A DNA stretch of 51,739 nt from assembly GCA_009694465.1 (NCBI GenBank), contig SHUW01000003.1:1-51739 (forward strand). Reading direction: 5' to 3'. A program made the position numbers and the translations under genes. This document shows, piece by piece, positions 8,859 to 16,850 of this stretch. The notes beneath the pieces were generated by a model. That model saw only the letters and a list, made by a program, of their open reading frames with translations, did no database searches and was not told the DNA's origin. Numbering within the stretch: position 1 is the first letter of the stretch; every line of letters starts with the position of its first letter. The DNA comes from Ilumatobacteraceae bacterium. Its GTDB lineage: Bacteria > Actinomycetota > Acidimicrobiia > Acidimicrobiales > Ilumatobacteraceae.

Positions 8859-9668
8859 ATGCCCAGTTTTCTCGTTGGCGATTGCTCTGTGTACTACGAA
8901 GTCTTTGGGAGAGGACAGCGGGTGATCTTCCTCAATGGCTCCGGCTCGAATATTGAAGCAGTTCGTCCTTTGATGGACATCCTCGGGAAATATGGTGAGG
9001 TGGCAATTCACGATCAAAGGGGCTTGGGTAAATCGTCCGTGCCCAATGGCCCCTACACCATGGCTCAATATGCTCAAGATGCATTGGCCCTAGCCGATCA
9101 TCTCGGGTGGGAGACATTCGCCGTCTGTGGAATGAGTTTTGGGGGGATGGTCGCACAGGAGTTAGCCGTCACTGCACCACAGCGAGTTGAACGCCTGGCT
9201 CTGCTGTGTACTAGTGCTGGTGGCGCCGGTGGGAGTTCGTATCCACTTCATGAGTTGGAGAATCTTTCTGCAGATCAACGTCAGGAGATTTATCCACGTC
9301 TGCTGGATGAGAGATTCACAGAAGAGTGGTTTGAGTCCCATCCCAATGATCGGGTGTACAGGAATGTCACTGTGCGAAATTCTGACGATGAATCACGACG
9401 TGGGGAGACTCTGCAGTTGCAGGCGCGCAAAAATCATGATGTCTGGGAGCGTTTGCATCTCATCACATGCGAAACGCTGGTGGCCTCGGGGAAATACGAC
9501 GGCATTGCTGCTTCCAAAAATGGGCGGGCGATAACGAGTCGTATCGCAGGTGCAAAATTTGAGGAGTATGAAGGTGGACACCTTTTTATTGTTCAAGACA
9601 AACGTGTACTTGTGGACCTTATAGAATTCGTTTTTCACCCAGAGCGTGGAGATTCACAACATGAGTGA
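8859..9668 (+). CDS. alpha/beta hydrolase
   Basis: 269 aa from ATG 8859, 4 nt after the BVMO stop; the longer frame from GTG 8832 would overlap BVMO and lacks support. Oxyanion loop LNGSG, HDQRGLGKS, nucleophile elbow G-M-S-F-G-G and a late EGGHLF histidine give the Ser-Asp-His set of esterases and lactonases. Next to a BVMO, hydrolysis of the ester or lactone product is the natural guess. It overlaps the next SDR by 8 nt (ATGAGTGA). Confidence 0.85.
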   Translation: MPSFLVGDCSVYYEVFGRGQRVIFLNGSGSNIEAVRPLMDILGKYGEVAIHDQRGLGKSSVPNGPYTMAQYAQDALALADHLGWETFAVCGMSFGGMVAQELAVTAPQRVERLALLCTSAGGAGGSSYPLHELENLSADQRQEIYPRLLDERFTEEWFESHPNDRVYRNVTVRNSDDESRRGETLQLQARKNHDVWERLHLITCETLVASGKYDGIAASKNGRAITSRIAGAKFEEYEGGHLFIVQDKRVLVDLIEFVFHPERGDSQHE

Positions 9669-10626
9669 GGCAAGGAGAGAAATCGTGACTGGATTGCGTT
9701 TTGATGGCAAGGTCATCGTGGTGACTGGAGCAGGGCGAAATCTCGGCCGGGAATATGCACTCGCATTTGCTGAGCGTGGCGCTTGTGTTGTGGTGAATGA
9801 TCTTGGGGTTGGCATTTCTGACTCGGATGGAGATGCCGCCCAACCGTTGACGAATCCTGCCGATGACGTGGTCGCCGACATTAGATCTGCCGGTGGTCAA
9901 GCGGTCGCTAATTACGATTCAATAGCCACCCCAGAAGGTGGTCGAAACATTGTGGCTTGTGCACTTGATGCGTTCGGTGGTGTTGATGTGATCGTGAACA
10001 ATGCGGGGCAAGTTCGTATGGCGCCGTTTGAGGATTTCCCGGAAGAAAGTATTGACGCGCTGATCAACACCCAACTTCGAGGAACACTTAATGTCAGTCG
10101 TCCTGCGTGGAAGTGGATGAAAGCACATGGCGGAGGTCGCATCGTCAATGTCTCATCAGGAGCAGCCTTTGGCGGGGTACCGAACGGCTCGGTGTATGCG
10201 ATGACGAAGATGGGTGTGATCGGTCTGACTCGCGGCATGGCGAGTGAAGGGGCACCCTTTGGTATTGCTTGCAATGTCGTCGTGCCGTATGCGAAAACTC
10301 GATTGGGCACAAGTTTTGGACCGATTCCATGGTCACCCGAATTGGGAGAGTGGTTGAGTCCATCGTTGGTGGCGCCACTGGTGGTGTGGTTGAGTCACAG
10401 CGAATGCCCTTTGAATGGAGAGACTCTTAGCGTCGGCGCTGGTTGGCAGGCGGGAATGAACATCTCTATGGCGGCTGGCTATTCAGATCGGGACTGCACT
10501 GCTGAGTCAATTCAAGAAAACCTAGAGACGCTAATGGGCGAGCCACACTCGCCAGTCACGGCTTTCTCGTCAAGTGCGATCAAAAATCTGTTGGGTGGAT
10601 TTCGTATTCCAAAGGCGGAGATGTAA
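9661..10626 (+). CDS. short-chain dehydrogenase/reductase, multifunctional-enzyme-like
   Basis: 321 aa from ATG 9661. Cofactor motif VVTGAGRNLG, then NDLG, NNAG, a VSSGAAFG serine and catalytic Y-A-M-T-K are all present. The style FDGKVIVVTGAGRNLGREYALAFAERGA resembles the 3-hydroxyacyl-CoA dehydrogenase domain of MFE-2/17beta-HSD4 proteins. About 50 extra C-terminal residues follow the core. It could oxidise an alcohol to the ketone used by the BVMO, or a 3-hydroxyacyl-CoA. Coupled on both sides. Confidence 0.85.
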   Translation: MSEARREIVTGLRFDGKVIVVTGAGRNLGREYALAFAERGACVVVNDLGVGISDSDGDAAQPLTNPADDVVADIRSAGGQAVANYDSIATPEGGRNIVACALDAFGGVDVIVNNAGQVRMAPFEDFPEESIDALINTQLRGTLNVSRPAWKWMKAHGGGRIVNVSSGAAFGGVPNGSVYAMTKMGVIGLTRGMASEGAPFGIACNVVVPYAKTRLGTSFGPIPWSPELGEWLSPSLVAPLVVWLSHSECPLNGETLSVGAGWQAGMNISMAAGYSDRDCTAESIQENLETLMGEPHSPVTAFSSSAIKNLLGGFRIPKAEM

Positions 10627-10629
10627 CTC

Positions 10630-11706
10630 ATGGAACAGATGAATGAATTGGGTTTCTATACCCTCCCAGGAGCACCAAAGTCACCGCAGGATCTTCTACA
10701 GGAGGTACGAAAGGGTGAGGAACTTGGTTTGGGATCTTGTTTCATTTCCGAGCGTTTTAACATAAAGGAAGCCGTGACGCTCTCAGGAGCAGTGGGCGCG
10801 GTGTCCACCAATCTCGGCATCGCTACAGCGGCCACTAATCACAACACGCGACATCCGCTCGTGACGGCCTCGTATGCCACCACGATGCACCGTCTGACGG
10901 GCGGAAGGTTTTGCCTCGGCATAGGTCGAGGAATTGCTCCCTTGTTCGCTGCATATGGAATGCCGAAAATTACTACGGCACAAATGGAGGATTTCGCGCA
11001 AGTTATGAAGCGCCTGTTCGCAGGTGAGGTCATCCTGGGTCACGACGGACCCCTAGGAAAGTATCCCGTTCTCGCTTTGGACCCGAGTTTCAGTGAAGAT
11101 ATTCCACTTGGTATTACTGCGTTCGGTCACAACACTCTTGAACTTGCTGGACGGGCATTTGATTGTGTGATTCTGCACACATTTTTCTCCGATGAGACGA
11201 CACGGCGTTGCGTGAAAACGGTCAAGGATGCGGCCGAACGTGCTGGGCGAGATCCGAGCAAGGTGCGCGTGTGGTCCTGCTTTGCCACCATCGGGGATCA
11301 CATCGCTCCTGATCTTCGTCTGAAGAAAACTGTCGGGCGCCTCGCCACCTATCTGCAGGGTTACGGTGATTTGATGGTCTCCACCAACAATTGGGATCCC
11401 CAGGTCTTGCAACGCTTTCGCGATGATGATTTCGTCAAGTCATTTCGAGGAGCTTTAGATGGTGCGGCGAGCACCGAGCAACTTGAGCACATCGCCTCCC
11501 TTATTCCTGATGAATGGTTGGATTCGGCGGCCATGGGTTCGCCAGCACAATGCGTGCAGAGCATTCGCCAGCAGTTTGACTTGGGCGTTGACGGCGTCAT
11601 CCTGCATGGAGCGACCCCCGACGAACTTGAACCAATCATTCTCGAATACCGGCGCACACGACAAGCCGAATTTTTCAAACATTTATCTGCGAACCCAGGA
11701 GGATGA
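10630..11706 (+). CDS. LLM-class (F420-type) oxidoreductase
   Basis: 358 aa. The bacterial-luciferase-like TIM barrel is recognised from GEELGLGSCFISERF, GIATAATNHNTRHP, GGRFCLGIGRG and PLGITAFG. Such actinobacterial proteins usually use coenzyme F420 for hydride transfer; FMN use cannot be excluded. The start is 3 nt after the SDR stop. Placed among BVMO, SDR and P450, it is a candidate for reducing or oxidising a ketone, alcohol or enone in the same pathway. Confidence 0.82.
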   Translation: MEQMNELGFYTLPGAPKSPQDLLQEVRKGEELGLGSCFISERFNIKEAVTLSGAVGAVSTNLGIATAATNHNTRHPLVTASYATTMHRLTGGRFCLGIGRGIAPLFAAYGMPKITTAQMEDFAQVMKRLFAGEVILGHDGPLGKYPVLALDPSFSEDIPLGITAFGHNTLELAGRAFDCVILHTFFSDETTRRCVKTVKDAAERAGRDPSKVRVWSCFATIGDHIAPDLRLKKTVGRLATYLQGYGDLMVSTNNWDPQVLQRFRDDDFVKSFRGALDGAASTEQLEHIASLIPDEWLDSAAMGSPAQCVQSIRQQFDLGVDGVILHGATPDELEPIILEYRRTRQAEFFKHLSANPGG

Positions 11707-11707
11707 T

Positions 11708-12541
11708 GTGCCAACGTGTTCGAACGGCCAAGTGTCGCTGTATTACGAAACCTTTGGGAATGTCTCTCAACCCACTCTTGTGTTGGTGAACGGTTTAAGT
11801 AGCCAGTGCATCAGTTACTCAGAAGAATTTTGCGGACTATTCGTTGATCAGGGCTTTCATGTCATCAGGTTTGATAATCGCGATGTAGGACTTTCCAGCG
11901 ATGGTCCAAAGGGTTATTCATTGTCAGATATGGGAAACGATGTGTTGGCGATCTTGGATGATCTCGACATTGCGTCATCCCACCTTTATGGCATGTCTTT
12001 AGGTGGGATGATCGTGCAAACTTTGGCTATCGATTCGCCTCATCGGGTGAGATCACTGATTTCGGTCATGTCGACCACTGGAGATCGCGATGTCGGTCAG
12101 GCTTCAGCCCAAGCCGCAGCATTATTAATGACTCCTGGATCGACTCAACGAGACGAAGCGGTGGCCAATCATCTCGCTGGTCTGCGGGTTTGGGGGAGTC
12201 CTGAACATTTTGATGAGATGGCAATAACCGAGTTCGCCCATCGGATGTACGAGCGCGCGTGCCGTCCACAGGGTGTCGTTCGGCAGTTTCGTGCATTGCG
12301 GCGTGATGGCAGTCGCTCGGAACGGCTTTCTCAGATCAATACGCCCACTTTGGTGATTCACGGCACTTCAGATACCTTGATTGATATCTCTGGTGGTAGG
12401 CGCACAGCTGAAGTCATCGGTGGAGCCCAATTTCATTCCGTTGAAGGTATGGGTCACGACTGTCCACCTCATTTTTGGGATGAAATTGTTGGCGTAGTGA
12501 CGGCTCACGCACAAAAATCTGACAAAGTAGGACTTATATGA
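11708..12541 (+). CDS. alpha/beta hydrolase
   Basis: 277 aa from GTG 11708, chosen because a perfect AGGAGG (11697-11702) lies 5 nt upstream and the upstream LLM stop ends at 11706. The open frame reaches back to 11459, but that part is the LLM gene in another frame. LVNGLSSQ, RFDNRDVGLSS, nucleophile elbow G-M-S-L-G-G and GMGHDCP give a full hydrolase triad. It is a second esterase-like enzyme in the operon, different from the first. It overlaps the P450 start by 4 nt. Confidence 0.87.
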   Translation: MPTCSNGQVSLYYETFGNVSQPTLVLVNGLSSQCISYSEEFCGLFVDQGFHVIRFDNRDVGLSSDGPKGYSLSDMGNDVLAILDDLDIASSHLYGMSLGGMIVQTLAIDSPHRVRSLISVMSTTGDRDVGQASAQAAALLMTPGSTQRDEAVANHLAGLRVWGSPEHFDEMAITEFAHRMYERACRPQGVVRQFRALRRDGSRSERLSQINTPTLVIHGTSDTLIDISGGRRTAEVIGGAQFHSVEGMGHDCPPHFWDEIVGVVTAHAQKSDKVGLI

Positions 12542-13761
12542 CTCAATCTCAACCTGTTGCCGATTGGTCGTCCGACTACGACATCTTTGATCCTTCTTAT
12601 GTCAATGACCCGTACAGCATTTGGGCCGTTTTACGTGATGAGTGCCCTATCGCCCATACTGATCGTTGGGGCGGTTCGTGGTTGCCGACGCGCTACGAGG
12701 ATGTCACGGCAATTGCCCGCGACATTGAAAAGTTCCCGTCTGGCTATGGCATCGGGGTTTTACCTGTCGCCCCAGCCTCTGGTGACTCGGAGCAACCGAT
12801 GTTGCTCCCATATGGTGTTCCTCCGATCAGTTCGGATCCACCTCTCCATACCTGGACAAGGCGGTTACTACTGCCTTGGATGAGTCCGCAACGAACCGAG
12901 ACCTATGAAGCAATGACTCGTGATTTGTGCAACCGTCTGATCGATGGCTTTATCGAAAATGGTTCGGCGGATGCGGCCGTTGATTACGCCCAGCAGATTC
13001 CAGTGCGCGTGATTGCGCACATTCTTGGTGTACCTGAATCGATGAGTGAAACATTCACTGGTTGGGTGCGCGATACCTTGGAGTTTGCATACGATGAAGA
13101 ACGCCGGCGCCGAGGTGTTATCGGAATCGTTCAATTCTTTGTAGAAGCCCTCAAAGAGCGCCACGAGAATCCAGGCGACGATCTCATTTCTGAATTGCTT
13201 ATGACCGATGTTGACGGGGAGAAGATTGATGAGGGTGTCATCCTTGGGATGTGCGGATTATTGCTCATTGCTGGAGTCGACACGACTTGGTCCTCTATCG
13301 GTAGTTCCTTGTGGCATATCGCTAGCCACCCTCAGGACCGCCAACGACTCGTCAACGAACCGGACCTGATGCCGACTGCAGTTGAAGAATTACTGCGGGC
13401 GTATTCGCCAGTAACAATGGCCCGACGCCTCGGAGAGGATGCGGAATACAACGGCTGCCCTATGAAAAAGGGTGAACGAATCTTGATGAATTTCCCAGGG
13501 GCCAATCGTGATCCTGAGATTTTTGAGAATCCCGATGAAGTGATTCTGGATCGCCAACACAATCGGCATGTCGCCTTCGGAGCAGGCATTCACCGGTGCG
13601 CTGGCTCAAACTTGGCGCGTATGGAGTTGCGAGTCGCCATCGAGACTTGGATTCAACGAATTCCAGATTTTGAAATCGCTGATGCTGGTGGAGTGACTTG
13701 GGCTGGTGGCCAAGTGCGGGGACCGCGTCTATTGCCCGTACGTTTTCCATCGCAAGGATAA
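12538..13761 (+). CDS. cytochrome P450
   Basis: 407 aa, normal for soluble bacterial P450s. The I-helix LLIAGVDTT, the K-helix E-E-L-L-R, and the heme loop FGAGIHRCAGSNLA with axial Cys354 are all present. It hydroxylates a substrate with O2 and electrons from a ferredoxin; no ferredoxin gene is adjacent. No membrane anchor. It is in the BVMO operon, so it may add the hydroxyl that the SDR or LLM enzyme later oxidises. Confidence 0.93.
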   Translation: MTQSQPVADWSSDYDIFDPSYVNDPYSIWAVLRDECPIAHTDRWGGSWLPTRYEDVTAIARDIEKFPSGYGIGVLPVAPASGDSEQPMLLPYGVPPISSDPPLHTWTRRLLLPWMSPQRTETYEAMTRDLCNRLIDGFIENGSADAAVDYAQQIPVRVIAHILGVPESMSETFTGWVRDTLEFAYDEERRRRGVIGIVQFFVEALKERHENPGDDLISELLMTDVDGEKIDEGVILGMCGLLLIAGVDTTWSSIGSSLWHIASHPQDRQRLVNEPDLMPTAVEELLRAYSPVTMARRLGEDAEYNGCPMKKGERILMNFPGANRDPEIFENPDEVILDRQHNRHVAFGAGIHRCAGSNLARMELRVAIETWIQRIPDFEIADAGGVTWAGGQVRGPRLLPVRFPSQG

Positions 13762-15590
13762 TGAAGATGGCGGGTGACTTGACGGAGATCACGGCACCTA
13801 TGCAAGGGACAGTGATACAGATTGCCGCCGAAGGAACGATTGTGGGTCGTGGGCGACCGTTAGCGATTCTTGAGTCGATGAAAATGCAACATGACATCAT
13901 CTCGGATATCGATGGTTGCGTCGAATCAGTAAGCGTTGTACTTGGAGAAACCGTCAAAGCAGGACAGTTGCTGTGTATTTTGAGTGCCGTTCATGCACCT
14001 GTGCAAGCAGATGAGGAAATCACATCGGTGTCTTCAGTGAGACGGGACCTTGAAGAGGTTAATGATCGCCATCAGTTGGGACTCGATGAATCCCGCCGCG
14101 CGCAAAGTGAGCGTCGTCATGGGCAAGGGCGCCAAACTGCGCGTGAAAATCTGGCCTTGCTGGTTGATCCTGGCTCATTCGTGGAATATGGCCCCGTCGT
14201 GATCGCAGCGCAACGGCGGCGTCGTTCAATTGATGACTTGATTGCGCACACTCCTGCCGACGGCCTTGTGGGTGGTCTAGCGAGCATTAACGGAGATTTA
14301 TTTCCTGGCCACGAATCACGGGTGGTTGTGATGTCCTACGACTATGCGGTTCTTGCGGGAACTCAAGGATCACAAAATCATCGCAAAAAAGATCGTCTTT
14401 TTGATGTTGCGGAGCGTTTGCAGTTACCGATTGTGTTCTTTGCCGAGGGTGGAGGAGGGCGACCAGGCGACACAGATGCTCCCGGAGTTTCGGGGCTTGA
14501 CTGTTGGGCCTTCCATGATTTTGCGCGACTATCTGGTTTGGTTCCCTTGGTAGGGATCACCGGCGGTTATTGCTTTGCAGGTAACGCTGCGCTTCTCGGT
14601 TGCTGCGATGTCGTGATTGCCTGCGAAGGGTCAAATATTGCAATGGGCGGTCCAGCCATGATTGAAGGTGGCGGACTTGGAGTTTTCGATCCCAAAGAAA
14701 TCGGTCCTCTTGAGATACAAAGAGCAAATGGAGTAGTGGACATTGTTGTCGGAGATGATGCTGAAGCGGTTGAAGTGGCGAAGAAGTATCTCAGTTATTT
14801 CCAGGGTGCGCTTCGGGAATGGACTGAACCTGATCAAACTTTATTACGCGAAGTGATTCCCGTCCATCGAGTCAAGGCCTACGACGTCCGTGCGGTGATT
14901 AACTTGATGTTTGATGTTGATTCGGTCTTAGAAATTCGTCAAGAATTTGGGTTAGGCATGATCACTTCTTTTGCCCGTGTGCAAGGTCAATCAGTAGGAG
15001 TCATTGCCAACAATCCGAACTTCCTTGCCGGTGCCATTGACAGCGATGGTGCGGATAAAGCAGCCCGCTTTATGCAACTTTGTGACGCTTTTGATATACC
15101 CATCGTGACACTTGTTGACACCCCAGGAATGATGGTTGGACCAGATGTTGAGCGAACGGCCTTGGTTCGTCATTGCAGCCGTTTATTTGTGACTGGCGCC
15201 AATCTCACCGTGCCCGTCATCTCAATCGTTTTGCGCAAAAGTTACGGACTTGGAGCGCAAGCGATGATGGCTGGAAGTACCAAATCACCATTGGCTTGCG
15301 TTGCCTGGCCAACGGGTGAATTCGGAGGAATGGGTCTTGAAGGTGCGGTGCGTCTCGGATACAGAAAAGAACTTGACGGTATCGCTGATCCCGAAGAACG
15401 TGAAGCGACATTTAGGAAAATGGTCGATCGAATGTATGAAAGCGGAAAAGCATTATCAGTTGCCACACATTTTGAAATTGATGATGTGATTGACCCCGCT
15501 GATTCCCGAAAATGGATCAGTGCGGTTTTGTCATCGGTGAAAAGTGCAACACGAACTGGCAAAAAGCGATCAAACATTGACACTTGGTGA
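13761..15590 (+). CDS. biotin carboxyl carrier domain fused to acyl-CoA carboxyltransferase
   Basis: 609 aa from ATG 13761, which overlaps the P450 stop by one base (TAATG). Residues 1-75 form a biotinyl domain with the biotin site E-S-M-K41-M. From about residue 100 a carboxyltransferase of the acyl-CoA carboxylase beta family follows (DSGSFVEYG-like LVDPGSFVEYG, GGYCFAGNAALLGCCD, GMMVGPDVE, SYGLGAQAM). Acyl-CoA carboxylases also need biotin carboxylase, which is not in this window. The order BCCP-CT is unusual; in actinobacteria the carrier is normally fused to biotin carboxylase. It could act on a branched or terpenoid acyl-CoA. Last gene of the operon. Confidence 0.85.
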   Translation: MKMAGDLTEITAPMQGTVIQIAAEGTIVGRGRPLAILESMKMQHDIISDIDGCVESVSVVLGETVKAGQLLCILSAVHAPVQADEEITSVSSVRRDLEEVNDRHQLGLDESRRAQSERRHGQGRQTARENLALLVDPGSFVEYGPVVIAAQRRRRSIDDLIAHTPADGLVGGLASINGDLFPGHESRVVVMSYDYAVLAGTQGSQNHRKKDRLFDVAERLQLPIVFFAEGGGGRPGDTDAPGVSGLDCWAFHDFARLSGLVPLVGITGGYCFAGNAALLGCCDVVIACEGSNIAMGGPAMIEGGGLGVFDPKEIGPLEIQRANGVVDIVVGDDAEAVEVAKKYLSYFQGALREWTEPDQTLLREVIPVHRVKAYDVRAVINLMFDVDSVLEIRQEFGLGMITSFARVQGQSVGVIANNPNFLAGAIDSDGADKAARFMQLCDAFDIPIVTLVDTPGMMVGPDVERTALVRHCSRLFVTGANLTVPVISIVLRKSYGLGAQAMMAGSTKSPLACVAWPTGEFGGMGLEGAVRLGYRKELDGIADPEEREATFRKMVDRMYESGKALSVATHFEIDDVIDPADSRKWISAVLSSVKSATRTGKKRSNIDTW

Positions 15591-15616
15591 CATTGCCGTG
15601 TTTTCTCCGTTGGGAG

Positions 15617-16804
15617 CTATAGGGGTCTCGGTGTGTTGAGAGCAGTCACGTTGTCAAGCAAGATTCGTCTCTGATCTTGAGGTGAAAATGCTTTGAGTTC
15701 CGAAACGTAGTCAAGTGGGTTCGGCATCCCCTCGATATGGGGCCAATCGCTTCCGAAGATGACATGGTCTGTACCCATAATCTCGGCTACTTCCTGAACA
15801 TCATCTTCCCAAAACGGGTTGATCCACCAGTTTTGGCGTAAGGATTCCACGGGGTCCTCTGTGAAGTAGCGCGGCATCTTTTTCGCCGTTGAAGTCAACT
15901 TGGTGCAAGCGTCAGCCAAGAAACTGGAGCCATTTTCAACAGATGCCATGCGGACATTTGGGAAGCGATCAAATAGTTTTTCAAAAATCGAGGAGATGAC
16001 GAAATCTTGCGCAGCCCGCTCAATACTGAAGGCTTTGATACTGGGTTTCCAACCGACGCCGCTGAATTGAGCTGAGAAGGAGTCGTTGGCGTAACCATTA
16101 CTGGAGTTACCACTATCGCCAGCATGGATCACCACTGTGATTCCCGCTTCATTGACCCTCGCCCAAAATGGGTCGTAGATAGTGTCGAAAGGTGTTCTTT
16201 GCCCATGAGCCGTGGTTGGTGCCGCAGCACGCATCACAACGACTCGTGCGCCCTGAGCCAATGCCCAGTCAAGTTCATTGCAGGCCCACTCGGGTGAGGC
16301 CAGCGAGATATAAGGACCAGCGAAGATTCGGTCTTGATAATCAAAACCCCAGTCTTCCGCTAACCAACGATTGAAAGCGGTGAACATAATTCCAACACCC
16401 TCGGGATCATGCTTGAGAATTTCTTCGTAGAGCATGCCCAAAGTCGGGAATAACCAGATCTTGGAAATGCCTTGCTGATCGAGGGTGGCAATGCGGGCAT
16501 CATGATCGCGGTATTCGGGGCGAATGGGTTCACGTTGGGTCAGGAACTCGATGGGATGTTTGCCGTCGGGATTACCACGGAAGTAATCGTGCATCGCTCC
16601 TGCAGGAGAAATCGGGTCAAAAGTCGGATTAGTGACAACACGACTGACCTGACCTCCAATCACTTGGTATTGGCGTCCCTCTATCTGTGCCCACTGCACA
16701 CATCTCGGACCGTTTTTCGGGTCAAGATGGCGGGTGAAGGCATCAATTGCCTCGTAGTAATGGTTATCGCAATCGAAGGGCACAAAATCCAGTTCCGCGG
16801 TCAT
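15617..16804 (-). CDS. amidohydrolase-2 family TIM-barrel metal hydrolase
   Basis: 395 aa. FDCDNHYYEA (variant of the DxDxH opening), a central VVIHAGDSG histidine, ENGSSF and GSDWPHIEGMP (late aspartate) are typical of the ACMSD-like amidohydrolase_2 group. These enzymes decarboxylate or hydrolyse ring-cleavage products. The start is backed by TACCAT 6 nt upstream. It converges with the carboxyltransferase gene, leaving 26 nt in which I see no strong terminator. Confidence 0.83.
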   Translation of the reverse strand: MTAELDFVPFDCDNHYYEAIDAFTRHLDPKNGPRCVQWAQIEGRQYQVIGGQVSRVVTNPTFDPISPAGAMHDYFRGNPDGKHPIEFLTQREPIRPEYRDHDARIATLDQQGISKIWLFPTLGMLYEEILKHDPEGVGIMFTAFNRWLAEDWGFDYQDRIFAGPYISLASPEWACNELDWALAQGARVVVMRAAAPTTAHGQRTPFDTIYDPFWARVNEAGITVVIHAGDSGNSSNGYANDSFSAQFSGVGWKPSIKAFSIERAAQDFVISSIFEKLFDRFPNVRMASVENGSSFLADACTKLTSTAKKMPRYFTEDPVESLRQNWWINPFWEDDVQEVAEIMGTDHVIFGSDWPHIEGMPNPLDYVSELKAFSPQDQRRILLDNVTALNTPRPL

Positions 16805-16810
16805 GTCTTT

Positions 16811-16816
16811 ATGGTA
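16811..16816 (-). promoter_or_regulatory. leaderless -10 (TACCAT) of the amidohydrolase gene
   Basis: TACCAT on the minus strand is 6 nt from ATG 16804. A TAGGCG at 16840-16835 could be a weak -35 with an 18-nt spacer and would overlap the opposite -10. Confidence 0.45.
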
Positions 16817-16838
16817 CGCCAGAACGATCAGATGCGCC

Positions 16839-16844
16839 TATCGT
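16839..16844 (+). promoter_or_regulatory. leaderless -10 (TATCGT) of the second sulfatase gene
   Basis: TATCGT is 6 nt before ATG 16851, the same spacing as at other starts in the window. This favours 16851 over the in-frame ATGs at 16803 and 16845. No good -35. Confidence 0.45.
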
Positions 16845-16850
16845 ATGTTC

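Noticed and set aside
10143-10310. Antisense open frames opposite the SDR and LLM genes (for example 9912-10310)
   Set aside because: No family motif, no start signal, and they mirror the codon bias of the real genes.
11459-11707. 83-residue N-terminal extension of the second alpha/beta hydrolase
   Set aside because: It lies wholly inside the LLM gene in another frame, and AGGAGG marks the GTG at 11708.
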